Shown: in pieces, positions 35,573 through 44,370 of the stretch
How the letters are laid out: every line of letters begins with the position of its first letter
Numbering within the stretch: the stretch's first letter is position 1
Assembly (NCBI GenBank): GCA_965229445.1
Contig: OZ245876.1
Coordinates: 3,286,001-3,350,000 of the forward strand
Direction: 5' to 3'
Length of the DNA: 64,000 nt
From: Owenweeksia sp965229445
GTDB taxonomy: Bacteria; Bacteroidota; Bacteroidia; Flavobacteriales; Schleiferiaceae
Program-made: the position numbers and the translations under genes
The notes under the pieces: model-generated
Database searches by the model: none
Told to the model about the DNA's origin: nothing
Seen by the model: the letters and a program-made list of their open reading frames with translations, nothing else

Positions 35573-36322
35573 ATGAAACTGAAATTACGAGTTTGGCGTC
35601 AGGCCAATTCAGAGTCGAGAGGAAAAATGGAAGTTTACAACGCCGATGATGTAAGCCCAGATATGTCATTCCTAGAGATGCTGGATGAATTGAATGAGAA
35701 ACTAATCAATGAGGACCAGGAACCCATTGCCTTTGATCATGACTGTAGAGAGGGCATTTGTGGTGCTTGTTCTATGATGATCAACGGTGAGGCACATGGG
35801 CCTCAAAAATCCACTACCGCTTGTCAGTTGCATATGCGTCAGTTTTCTGATGGTGATACCATCGACATTGAGCCTTGGCGTGCTGCGGCATTTCCGGTTA
35901 TAAAGGATCTGGTTGTGGATAGATCTTCCTTTGACCGTGTGGTCATGTCTGGGGGTTACGTTTCTGTGAATACTTCCGGAAACACCCTCGATGCCAATGC
36001 CATTCCGGTAAATAAACAACATGCAGATGAAGCCTTTGCGGCAGCTGCATGTATTGGCTGCGGAGCTTGCGTTGCTGCCTGTCCTAATGCTTCAGCCATG
36101 TTATTTGTGGGGGCCCAGGTTTCTAGGTACGCCCTGTTACCTCAGGGAGAAGTTGAAGCGAAAGACAGGGTACAGAACATGATTCATCAAATGGATATTG
36201 AGGGATTTGGTAATTGCTCTAATGTGGGTGCCTGTGCAGAGTCCTGTCCAAAAGATATTTCTCTGGAGAATATTGCCAGAATGAATAGAGAATATTTGCT
36301 GGCCAAGGTCACCAGAGATTAA
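35573..36322 (+). CDS. sdhB: Succinate dehydrogenase iron-sulfur subunit
   Basis: Passes electrons from FAD to the cytochrome through three clusters. The 2Fe-2S ligands are C58, C63, C66 and C84 (DCREGICGACSM, then TTAC). The 4Fe-4S and 3Fe-4S ligands are in CIGCGACVAACPNAS (C160, C163, C166, C170) and CSNVGACAESCPKDIS (C215, C221, C225). 249 residues. It ends the operon and is followed by three hairpins that are likely terminators. Confidence 0.97.
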   Translation: MKLKLRVWRQANSESRGKMEVYNADDVSPDMSFLEMLDELNEKLINEDQEPIAFDHDCREGICGACSMMINGEAHGPQKSTTACQLHMRQFSDGDTIDIEPWRAAAFPVIKDLVVDRSSFDRVVMSGGYVSVNTSGNTLDANAIPVNKQHADEAFAAAACIGCGACVAACPNASAMLFVGAQVSRYALLPQGEVEAKDRVQNMIHQMDIEGFGNCSNVGACAESCPKDISLENIARMNREYLLAKVTRD

Positions 36323-36343
36323 ATACCTCCTATGAAATTACTT

Positions 36344-36380
36344 AACCCGGTTCTACCTCTGGTATAGCCGGGTTTTTTTT
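36344..36380 (+). terminator. Intrinsic terminator after sdhB
   Basis: AACCCGG pairs with CCGGGTT (7 bp) around a 17-base loop and is followed by a run of eight T. It lies 21 bases after the sdhB stop and is the best rho-independent terminator in the window. Confidence 0.9.
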
Positions 36381-36396
36381 GTACTCACAAAAAAAA

Positions 36397-36419
36397 AGCG
36401 CCCCAATCAATGAGGCGCT
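36397..36419. terminator. Bidirectional terminator hairpin
   Basis: AGCGCC and GGCGCT form a 6-bp stem with an A-run before it and TTTT soon after, so it could terminate on either strand. It comes 17 bases after the T-run of the first terminator. Confidence 0.7.
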
Positions 36420-36540
36420 CGTTTTCTTAACGAAGGTTGGTCTTTGTAGATTACTAACCCTATTTCCCTATAAATGAAGAACCCTGTTAAGTGATTCCAA
36501 GATAGTTAAAAAAAATTTATGACCAAATTGAAATAAAAAA

Positions 36541-36564
36541 ACCGTCCAGGTACCCCTGGACGGT
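36541..36564. terminator. Perfect 10-bp hairpin, bidirectional terminator
   Basis: ACCGTCCAGG, loop TACC, CCTGGACGGT, with an A-run on the left and TTT on the right. It is the third hairpin in the gap. It may insulate the downstream gene or end a small transcript from the interval 36420-36540. Confidence 0.75.
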
Positions 36565-36759
36565 TTTCACGAAAACTAAAACATAAAAATGAAAAAACTT
36601 TATAAGCTCTTCACGTCAAAGATAAGGATTTATACTTTTTACAGCAAAAAATTGAGGTGAATGGATTGGGTCAAGAATTTAAATGGATTCAATCAGGTTG
36701 GTTCTATCGCCATGACTTGAAGAAATGTTTCTGATTATGTGCTTTCAACCGGGCTTTGC

Positions 36760-36767
36760 TACTTTTG
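36760..36767 (+). promoter_or_regulatory. Promoter box of the omega-amidase gene
   Basis: TACTTTTG matches the TAnnTTTG consensus and ends 7 bases before the ATG at 36775, giving a very short or absent leader. No TTG at ideal spacing upstream. Confidence 0.5.
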
Positions 36768-36774
36768 TTAAATC

Positions 36775-37548
36775 ATGAATGAGCTAAATCTCTGTTTAAT
36801 ACAAACTCATCTACATTGGCAGGATAAAAATGCCAATCTGCATCATTTTGAGTCAATCATCAAACACATCCATCAATCTGATCTTATTGTGTTACCGGAA
36901 ATGTTCTCCACCGGCTTTAGCATGGACGCAGAAAGACTTTGGGATGAGCCTAAAGGTCAAACCCTGGAATGGATGTGTACCATGGCTGAGCAAGCTGGTG
37001 CGGCCATAACGGGTAGTTTTATCGTCAGAGAGAACAATCAGTATTTCAATCGACTATTCTTCGTTTTTCCCAATGGTCAATTTAAAACTTACGATAAGCG
37101 CCACCTGTTTACTCTGGCTGGAGAAGAAAAAGTTTTTTCAGCGGGTAGCGAGAGGTTGATTGTAGAATTCCGGGGTTGGAAAATAATGCCTCTAATATGC
37201 TATGATCTTCGGTTTCCAGTGTGGTGTAGAAACAATGAAGATGTTGATCTGCAAATCTTTGTTGCCAATTGGCCCGAACGAAGAGCTATGCCGTGGTCTG
37301 CCTTGCTGAAGGCACGTGCCATCGAAAATATGTGTTATGTAGCTGGCTTAAATCGTGTAGGAGAAGACGGAAATGGCGTGGCTCATAGTGGCCACTCTGC
37401 GGTATATGACGAACTGGGAAATGAGCTCTTGCAACTGGAACTGTCCGTTCAGGATGTTCAATCAATTACTCTAAATCGCGATCAGATGCTACAATCCCGC
37501 AAGAAATTTAGTTTTCTGAATGACCGCGATCAGTTTGAAATAAAGTAA
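36775..37548 (+). CDS. Nitrilase-family omega-amidase
   Basis: A 257-residue carbon-nitrogen hydrolase with the Glu-Lys-Cys catalytic triad: E42 in LPEMFSTGF, K108 in YDKRHLF and C142 in LICYDLRFPVW. The LFTLAGEEKVFSAG and FVANWPERRAMPW segments resemble YafV/omega-amidase (Nit2-like) enzymes that clean up alpha-ketoglutaramate, more than other nitrilases. Cytosolic. It is convergent with the lipoprotein gene with 1 base between stops. The preferred substrate is inferred from family only. Confidence 0.9.
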   Translation: MNELNLCLIQTHLHWQDKNANLHHFESIIKHIHQSDLIVLPEMFSTGFSMDAERLWDEPKGQTLEWMCTMAEQAGAAITGSFIVRENNQYFNRLFFVFPNGQFKTYDKRHLFTLAGEEKVFSAGSERLIVEFRGWKIMPLICYDLRFPVWCRNNEDVDLQIFVANWPERRAMPWSALLKARAIENMCYVAGLNRVGEDGNGVAHSGHSAVYDELGNELLQLELSVQDVQSITLNRDQMLQSRKKFSFLNDRDQFEIK

Positions 37549-37549
37549 A

Positions 37550-39166
37550 TTAAAACTTCGGGAGCTCAGCCTCCCAAAGTAATTCCAAATCCCAGTTTGC
37601 TCTCACTTCAATTTGATCTTGATATTTTATAACTTTCTCAGCCGGCCTCCGGGTAAGATAATTTCCTGTAGTCCACTCACCGTCCCCATCTTTATCCACA
37701 ATTAGTTCGGCCTGGTAGACCCCAGGATTTAAGTTCTTAATTTCTACCCTCAACTTCTTGGTAAATGGCTCCCGCCTTATGGGCATACCGGCATCATTGA
37801 TAATGAGTAAAATCAGCGCACCTTCATACTCTGTCTCCACGCTAAAAACGACATTTCCCAGCTCATTTTTACGAAGTGTTTTTAAGGGGAGGGAAAGGGA
37901 ATCATTGCCTGACCCATCATAGGTAGTTATGGCACCCTCCATGAAGTAACAAGTTAATTGTGCAGGTCTTTTCTTTGGTATTATTTGGATGATTCTACTG
38001 CTTTCCAAAAATGCCGTATCGGGATGGAGACTGTCTTTGCTGGCATAAATCCAGATCTTTTTGGGGTCCATGGTACTTAAGGGTTGATCCATCTTCATCC
38101 GTAAGGGTTCACTAAAGGAATACTCTGCTTTTGAAGCGAATACCTCCAGCGGTTTTTTCTTAAACGGACGTAAATAAACCGTAGAGGTATCTATCAACCC
38201 CTCATTTGTGGCTACAATCAGTACAATAGAATCTTTCTTTTCCTGATTGAACCAATAAGAAATTGTATCTTTTTCCTCTTCCCATGTTAAATAAGGACTA
38301 TTTCCTTCCCCTAAACCCGGTTCAAAGACTTGCAAGCTATCAGGCTCATAGTTGAATGCCAACTCGATCTGGCCATAAGCCACATGTTTGGCACCATAAT
38401 ATCGATCTTCAGCCTTAGGTGGAAAGGTTTCTATAGTCAAACTCCCGGTGGAATCAGTCAAAGCCAGGCTATCCGTCATGAATCCAATCTTTTCGGCTCC
38501 AGAATTCAAACGAAAATTTCCACGCCTGTCCTCAAAACCGATAATATGAAAGACATCTTGTCTTAAATTCTCCAATCTAAACTCACCCTCATCATTGGTA
38601 AAGGTGTAATAGGAAGGCATTTGTTTAAAAGCCACAGAATCATCAAGCTTAACCTGTTTATAATCATACAAGGCAACCACGAATTGTTTTTCCGGAGAGC
38701 CTGTACGTCCATCCAACACCTTCCCGGTTAACGCTAAACTGTCTAAATAGGAACCGGTAGAAAAAACAATTTTAAGCTGATCATTAATATTTCCTTCTGT
38801 ATAATCTCTAATGGCCTCACCAAATGAGATGGTATAAGTTGTGTTGGCTTTCAAGGTATCCTTCCAAAGAATGGTCAACTCTTTCCCTTTCAAGGTAAAC
38901 TCAGGACTAAAATTGAGTGGTGGGGAAAAACTAATCTGCTGGTTTGGATTTTTGAGGCTTATGTATTCATTAAATATTAGGCGTAGCTCATTACCCCTAA
39001 ATCGCAAACTTCCGTTGGCCGGAAAGGAAGTGTGCACTATGGGAGCCGTTGTGTCTCGTGGTCCTCCAGACGGCGTGGTTCGGGTTGCACAACCACTGAG
39101 CATGAAATCACTTAATATTAGTAAGAGGAAAAAGCCGATTCCCAAAAAGGCTAAGATTCTTCGCAT
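37550..39166 (-). CDS. Ig-like domain lipoprotein
   Basis: The 538-residue lipoprotein has a lipobox ending at C26 (LSGC) followed by the Gly/Pro-rich linker TPSGGPRDTTAPIV. Residues about 40-140 form an Ig-like domain of the SbsA/big-5 kind (FPANGS, FNEYISLKNPNQQISFSPPL and a TISFGEAIRD strand). Further beta-rich repeats and a C-terminal carboxypeptidase-regulatory-like part (NLNPGVYQAELIVDKDGDGEW) follow. Such lipoproteins are ubiquitous in Bacteroidota and of unknown function. It is convergent with the omega-amidase gene. No TonB or SusD features. Confidence 0.8.
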   Translation of the reverse strand: MRRILAFLGIGFFLLLILSDFMLSGCATRTTPSGGPRDTTAPIVHTSFPANGSLRFRGNELRLIFNEYISLKNPNQQISFSPPLNFSPEFTLKGKELTILWKDTLKANTTYTISFGEAIRDYTEGNINDQLKIVFSTGSYLDSLALTGKVLDGRTGSPEKQFVVALYDYKQVKLDDSVAFKQMPSYYTFTNDEGEFRLENLRQDVFHIIGFEDRRGNFRLNSGAEKIGFMTDSLALTDSTGSLTIETFPPKAEDRYYGAKHVAYGQIELAFNYEPDSLQVFEPGLGEGNSPYLTWEEEKDTISYWFNQEKKDSIVLIVATNEGLIDTSTVYLRPFKKKPLEVFASKAEYSFSEPLRMKMDQPLSTMDPKKIWIYASKDSLHPDTAFLESSRIIQIIPKKRPAQLTCYFMEGAITTYDGSGNDSLSLPLKTLRKNELGNVVFSVETEYEGALILLIINDAGMPIRREPFTKKLRVEIKNLNPGVYQAELIVDKDGDGEWTTGNYLTRRPAEKVIKYQDQIEVRANWDLELLWEAELPKF

Positions 39167-39223
39167 ATATCTTTCAAGGCGTAGGAATGCCCAATTTGAT
39201 GACCAATTTAGAACTTTCGCGAT

Positions 39224-39919
39224 TCAGGGAGCAAAAGCCATGCAAAAAACAGAAATCCTCACACCCGAAACACTCATCATGGCCTGAGCACAAGACTCTA
39301 TAGTAGAACCAGTGGTAATCACATCATCAATTATGAGCAAATGCTTATCCCTAATGGCTTCATAATCAATAATCTGGAAAATATCACAGACGTTTTCCCA
39401 ACGCGCATATCTTGCTTTTTTAGTTTGGGAAGGAGTATGGATCTTTCTTTCAATGACATCGTTTCTCACTTCAATTCCCGTCGATTTGCTGATGCCTTGT
39501 GCAATAAGTTCACTTTGGTTATAGCCTCTGGCAAGCTGCTTTTGCTCATGCAAGGGTATAGGAAGCAGATAATCGATCCCAGAGAGGAACTTTGATTCAT
39601 AAAGATCGGCTCCGGCTATTTCCCCCAAAAGGAGTCCAACAGCTTCATGCTTATGATACTTCAGTTCATGCAACAATTTCTGAGTTAATCCATGTTTCTC
39701 AAAGTACAGGAAAGCCGTAGCCGCAGAGATCGGGATTCGCCCGGTAAAAATCTTGGAGATGGTATTGTGCTTAAAATGATGAAACCCGGTTCTGGGGAGC
39801 TTATTAATGCAATGCATACAAACACCATGGTCATCAGCCGCCTGATGTTGTTTACAGCAGATACAAAGTCTCGGGTAAACCAATTCTAAGAGGTCATCAA
39901 GAACTTGAGGAAGTCTCAT
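39224..39919 (-). CDS. ComF family protein
   Basis: The 231-residue protein has the ComF organisation. An N-terminal zinc ribbon with CICC and CMHC pairs is followed by a phosphoribosyltransferase fold. The PRPP-loop motif is LLIIDDVITTGSTIESC near residue 195, and LPIPLHEQKQLARGYNQSELIA is the ComF-specific segment. In competent bacteria ComF helps DNA uptake; its biochemical role is unclear. It is 57 bases from the lipoprotein gene and 33 bases from the large membrane protein gene, all on one strand. Note the phosphoribosyltransferase-like motif does not prove activity. Confidence 0.9.
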   Translation of the reverse strand: MRLPQVLDDLLELVYPRLCICCKQHQAADDHGVCMHCINKLPRTGFHHFKHNTISKIFTGRIPISAATAFLYFEKHGLTQKLLHELKYHKHEAVGLLLGEIAGADLYESKFLSGIDYLLPIPLHEQKQLARGYNQSELIAQGISKSTGIEVRNDVIERKIHTPSQTKKARYARWENVCDIFQIIDYEAIRDKHLLIIDDVITTGSTIESCAQAMMSVSGVRISVFCMAFAP

Positions 39920-39952
39920 AGTATAAATGCTTCCCTTTAAGATACCACTTTG

Positions 39953-42900
39953 CTAGAAAAACGCTTTAACCTCAATATTGCCGGTGTGAATCGGGCGGCT
40001 GTCACCACTTACCCTTCCGCTGTAATTAACACTAATTAAGATATTCTTGAGGATGGTGCGTTGCAGAATCAATGACCAGGTTCCATTATTTCCTGGTTTT
40101 AATTCCTTTAGCATTTCAAAACCTACTGCAGAATTAGATACTCCCTCGAAATCATTATTGATTATACTCACAGACACCTGCGCATTGAATTCACTGCCCA
40201 TATTGTAGTTGATATCAATACCCGTAGTTTGGGCCAATAGCGTATTCTCAATATCTCCGCCACTTATCTGGCTATCCCAGCTATAGCGGCCTGTTAGTAC
40301 AAGTTTGGCACCAGCCTGATACGATAAGGAATAATTATTTCGCAGCTGGTCAATCAGGTAATTCCTTCCGGCGAAATTTTCGGAAGAATTTTGTTTGTCG
40401 AGAATGGCCAGCTGGGCTTTTATGAGCCAAAAACTAAACACCTGATGTCTGAGGTCCAAACTATTTTCCACAATAGATCTTTCCTCAATGCCAAAACTTA
40501 AGAGGTTATTACTGGAGGTTTGCCTAAAGGTATAGCTCAAACCGTATTTATTTCTACTTCGATTAAAGAAAATAGTACTTCTTAGGTTGTTGTTTCTCGA
40601 TACCAATAAACTATCATCTTCCACCTGGTAAAAGGGGTTAATATTATTTCTGCGCTCGGTAAGAAGCGTTTTCTGATCGATTTGAAAATTCAGCAGGGCT
40701 GAAAAACGCGCAAGAGAAGATCGGATGTCTTCACTTCCTGCCCATGTTCCCGGCGCACTTAAGTTCAAGGTTTGACTAAACCTCACTATACTTGTCCTCA
40801 GAAACTCATTGCTGGGAGTAAACACTCGAACATAGGTCGCTAAATCAGGTGTGGGAGCAAGTTCAAATTCTCCTAGCTCCTTAATACCATTGTTATTGTA
40901 GTCGGTGTGCGTATGGGTGCCTGTGCCGGCCGGAACCTGGACATAACTAAAGGTCCTTCGGGGTTCTGTTCCTCCACCGGTTTCATAAAAGGTATTGCTA
41001 ATTATGGAGTTCTTAAATAAACGTTGAATGTAGTTTAATCGGGTGGTTATAGTCCTTGCCAGCGGCATACTGGTAGGCTGATATATTTTAAGATCCCTTA
41101 GGTTGAAACTCGCATTGAGAATTCCGTTGAAATCAGATCGTAAACTGGTGTTTATTCCGTAGGTGTTCACCTTTGAAAACTGAACAAAATCCCCACCCCT
41201 GGCCGTATCATCCCAGCGTTCCAGAAAGAATACTTCTGCAAAGTTTTTGGAGGTATCACCAAAACCGGAAAATAATCGATACTCAAAGAAATTATAGCTG
41301 GCCGGATTGATAGTATCGGCATCTATTTGCTGAAGCCGGTTCCATTCGCCTATGCTGGCCGCGCCTACCCACCACTTTGTCTTCAAATAATTAGTAAGCT
41401 TAAATGATTCACGAATAAACCTGGTAGATCTGGCGCTATCTGAACTATTTAAAATACTGGCTCTGAGATACCCCATCCTTTGACTATTGCGAAACTGCAC
41501 ATCAAGTTGATTTTTTAGCCCTTTTAAGTCATCGATATTTAATAGATCAGCACTGAAATTGAATTGAACTGAATCCTCTACATAGTTTAAGTTAAGACCA
41601 CCCAACTGCATACCGGCGTTGTAGTTCAGGGGCAAATTCCAGTCGCGTGCAAATTCCACTCTTCGTATTCTCTCAATGGTAGCAAACTCATCCTGATTAA
41701 ATTCATAAGTAATTCCGGCCTGAAGCTCCCCTTTAAAAACTTTTTGGCTTCGCGAATAGGCCATCTTTCCGGCAAAGCCCACATCATCAGTTTCATCAAA
41801 ATCAGAGAAAAGATTTAAGTCATTTCTGCTCGCTGCCAGATCTACTTCAACCCCATTTTTCCCGAATTCTGAACGATGTTTCAGGTTGAGAATTTGAAGT
41901 TTGTTAGGGGGTATGAGCTGCCTAACTGGCTCATAGCTACCTTGTGGCTCCCCATTCACGGGCATTACCCAACGAAAAACCCTACCATTGGCATCGCTTT
42001 GAGCCAACTCATAGTTGCCCTTATTGCTTCCTAGAAAGGTAAAGCTAGCGCTGTAAAGGGCCGCTGTAGAGTCGGAGGAAACCACTAAGACTGAATCAAA
42101 ACCCAGACTGTCTCTAAGCTCATACAATACCAAATCTGGCTCATACGGAGATGGTGTTATGGAACTTATCACAGCTTTACTCAAATCATCCCCCGCTTCA
42201 CTTAATATTTGCTTTTCTTCATCGGTAAGCTCTCGGATCAGAGATTGATTTTTACTGTCTTGTTCTGAGTAGAAACTAATGGAGGTTTGGCTTTGATCTG
42301 AACGGTATCCGGTACTGCCATAAAATACCGATCGTATGTAGTTCTGTTGCGTGTACTGAAATTCCACCACTATTCTACTCTCCTTGGTAATAGGTTGGAG
42401 AGTGGTAAAACTTATTTCCCCAGCGTTGTAGTCGATTACGTAATCATATTGCTGACCGCGAGTCAAGGGCTTTCCATTCAGGTAAACCCTTTCCGAGCCT
42501 GAAATAATAATAATAAACTGCTCGCCATTGGCACCGGTGAGCTTATAAGGCCCCAGGTTGCCTTCCTGTGCCTGAAATCTGTTTCGAGCAAATCTTCCCC
42601 TGGCCAAGCCACCTTGTAATTCTATAGGAAGCATGCCTGATGTGGTTTTAACACCTGAAAAGATACCCGCACCACTGATGCGCTTATCGAAACGCATAAA
42701 ATAACTGTCGGGATTAAGCATATTATAATCCCCTGCTCTCAAGGTACCGAAGTCTTGATTTTCCAGTTCAATATAGACCCTGTCAAACTCTCTCAATGTT
42801 TGAGTATAACCATCTGCCTGAACCGGTAAACTATTATCTGTAATACTGGCTCTGATATTTGATTTAGGACCTATGCTGCCATTTAGTTGAAGGTTAAGAT

Positions 42901-43378
42901 TACTATTAAGTACCGCATCCTGGTTGTTGCCCACAGATATACCTCGACTAATACTTCCGGATGAATTTAGACCCTGAAAAGGTTTAAAAGACTTTTGACT
43001 ACTACCCAAATCATATAAATTTTCCTCTACGTTGTTCGTGAAATCAGGTAGAATAAGACTAGTATCTTTATGGTAGTAGGTGCGGTTAATAAAGAATGGT
43101 AGAGATTGATAGGATAACTGATAATCCGATTTAAGCGGCTCCTCAAAAAGGATATAGGAGGCCGGTTGCTGAATGAGTCTATATTTGGGGGCGGGCAGAT
43201 TCTCAGATAGGAATAGAATGCTGGAAGGCAGGACTGGAAGGCTATCAAGATATACAGAATCTGTGCCGGCAGGAAGCATTACTTGCTGTTCCGGCGACCA
43301 TAGGGTACTGTCTTTTTGGGCGCTTAGGCTCCAGGATAACAGTACCAACAAGATAAAGCTGTGAACGCCTGGCCTCAA
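39953..43378 (-). CDS. Large outer-membrane protein of unassigned Bacteroidota family
   Basis: An 1141-residue exported protein with a signal peptide (residues 1-20, ending SAQ). It is a mostly beta-strand protein with the marks SSGSISRGISVGNNQDAVLNS, LNLQLNGSIGP and YVIDYNAGEISFTTLQPI. These resemble segments found in the much larger SprA translocon and in widespread 1100-residue outer-membrane barrels of this phylum. The final residue is Phe, as in many barrels. Its function is not known to me and I do not name it. It sits apart from any secretion genes and ends 33 bases before comF on the same strand. Confidence 0.72.
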   Translation of the reverse strand: MRPGVHSFILLVLLSWSLSAQKDSTLWSPEQQVMLPAGTDSVYLDSLPVLPSSILFLSENLPAPKYRLIQQPASYILFEEPLKSDYQLSYQSLPFFINRTYYHKDTSLILPDFTNNVEENLYDLGSSQKSFKPFQGLNSSGSISRGISVGNNQDAVLNSNLNLQLNGSIGPKSNIRASITDNSLPVQADGYTQTLREFDRVYIELENQDFGTLRAGDYNMLNPDSYFMRFDKRISGAGIFSGVKTTSGMLPIELQGGLARGRFARNRFQAQEGNLGPYKLTGANGEQFIIIISGSERVYLNGKPLTRGQQYDYVIDYNAGEISFTTLQPITKESRIVVEFQYTQQNYIRSVFYGSTGYRSDQSQTSISFYSEQDSKNQSLIRELTDEEKQILSEAGDDLSKAVISSITPSPYEPDLVLYELRDSLGFDSVLVVSSDSTAALYSASFTFLGSNKGNYELAQSDANGRVFRWVMPVNGEPQGSYEPVRQLIPPNKLQILNLKHRSEFGKNGVEVDLAASRNDLNLFSDFDETDDVGFAGKMAYSRSQKVFKGELQAGITYEFNQDEFATIERIRRVEFARDWNLPLNYNAGMQLGGLNLNYVEDSVQFNFSADLLNIDDLKGLKNQLDVQFRNSQRMGYLRASILNSSDSARSTRFIRESFKLTNYLKTKWWVGAASIGEWNRLQQIDADTINPASYNFFEYRLFSGFGDTSKNFAEVFFLERWDDTARGGDFVQFSKVNTYGINTSLRSDFNGILNASFNLRDLKIYQPTSMPLARTITTRLNYIQRLFKNSIISNTFYETGGGTEPRRTFSYVQVPAGTGTHTHTDYNNNGIKELGEFELAPTPDLATYVRVFTPSNEFLRTSIVRFSQTLNLSAPGTWAGSEDIRSSLARFSALLNFQIDQKTLLTERRNNINPFYQVEDDSLLVSRNNNLRSTIFFNRSRNKYGLSYTFRQTSSNNLLSFGIEERSIVENSLDLRHQVFSFWLIKAQLAILDKQNSSENFAGRNYLIDQLRNNYSLSYQAGAKLVLTGRYSWDSQISGGDIENTLLAQTTGIDINYNMGSEFNAQVSVSIINNDFEGVSNSAVGFEMLKELKPGNNGTWSLILQRTILKNILISVNYSGRVSGDSRPIHTGNIEVKAFF

Positions 43379-43509
43379 ATGCAGAAATCTTTTACAATAG
43401 GATTCACAATGTATAACTTCGGTGCGGAAACGGGTAACAAGGTCAATCTATTAACGCCGGGGAATCCGGTTAATTTCACATCAGCTTAAACATCATCTTA
43501 TATTTCAGC

Positions 43510-44274
43510 ATGAAAGTTATTTCTTACAATGTTAACGGAATTAGAGCCGCTATTCGCAAAGGACTAATCGACTGGCTTAAGGTTGCAGATCCCGATGTTT
43601 TGCTGATCCAGGAAACCAAAGCACTAAAAGAACAGGTTGATCCTGAAATACTTAAGGCATCAGGTTATCACACCTATTTTCATAGCGCAGAGAAAAAAGG
43701 ATACAGTGGCGTCGCAATTTTTTCCAAGCAGGTGCCAGACAAAATTGTTTATGGAAGCGGTATTGATTATGCCGACAAAGAAGGTCGCGTAATGCGCGCA
43801 GATTTTGGCGATGTCAGCGTAATTAGCATGTATGTTCCTAAAGGAGAAGTAGGAAGCCCTCGATTGGACTTTAAAATGAATTTTTTACGGGATTTTCAGC
43901 TAAAAATGCGGGAATTACTCATGGAACGACCGAAACTGATCATAGGGGGCGACTACAACATATGTCATAAGGAGATTGATATTCATGCACCAAAAAGACT
44001 TTCAACGGTATCGGGTTTTTTACCGATGGAACGCGAATGGGTAAGTGGATTTCTCGAGGAAGGGTTTATAGATTCATTCCGAAATTTTAATCAGGAACCC
44101 CATCACTATTCATGGTGGAGTTATCGAGGGAACGCTCGAGCTAATAACAAAGGCTGGAGACTCGACTATAATATGGTTTCACAAGATCTAAAAGACGCGA
44201 TGACCAGAGCCACCATACTGCCTGAAGCTCGACATTCAGACCATTGTCCGGTGCTGGTAGAAATTAAGTCATAG
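43510..44274 (+). CDS. xth: Exodeoxyribonuclease III
   Basis: Apurinic/apyrimidinic endonuclease and 3' exonuclease of base excision repair. The 254-residue protein shows the family motifs in order: SYNVNGIRAA near the start, LLIQETK with the metal-binding Glu, SMYVPKGEVGSPRL, IIGGDYNICHKEID, YSWWSYRGNARANNKGWRLDY and the C-terminal HSDHCPVLVE with the catalytic Asp-His. It stands alone, divergent from the large membrane protein gene with 131 bases between starts. Confidence 0.96.
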   Translation: MKVISYNVNGIRAAIRKGLIDWLKVADPDVLLIQETKALKEQVDPEILKASGYHTYFHSAEKKGYSGVAIFSKQVPDKIVYGSGIDYADKEGRVMRADFGDVSVISMYVPKGEVGSPRLDFKMNFLRDFQLKMRELLMERPKLIIGGDYNICHKEIDIHAPKRLSTVSGFLPMEREWVSGFLEEGFIDSFRNFNQEPHHYSWWSYRGNARANNKGWRLDYNMVSQDLKDAMTRATILPEARHSDHCPVLVEIKS

Positions 44275-44370
44275 TACTTTTCAATAAGCAGGTATTCATA
44301 ATTTATATCTGGAAGTATGTGCTGGTGCATACTTCCGGCCTTACTTTGTGGTTTTAGAAAGAAAGCCCTC

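Larger units (their letters stand above)
36323..36774. other. 452-base gap with three stacked terminator hairpins
   Basis: Between sdhB and the omega-amidase gene. The stretch contains hairpins at 36344-36374, 36397-36419 and 36541-36564, the last two flanked by A- and T-runs on both sides. About 120 bases between the second and third hairpin could be a small RNA; I see no clear promoter there. A 24-codon frame at 36589-36660 (MKKLYKLFTS start) is probably not a gene. The omega-amidase promoter box lies at 36760-36767. Confidence 0.6.

Noticed and set aside
36589..36660. 24-codon open frame beginning MKKLYKLFTS between sdhB and the omega-amidase gene
   Set aside because: Very short, Lys-rich by AT composition, no family likeness and no clear promoter; kept only as part of the intergenic region.
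44317..44370. Longer start for the OmpA-family lipoprotein
   Set aside because: The upstream part destroys the lipoprotein signal peptide that begins exactly at 44371.
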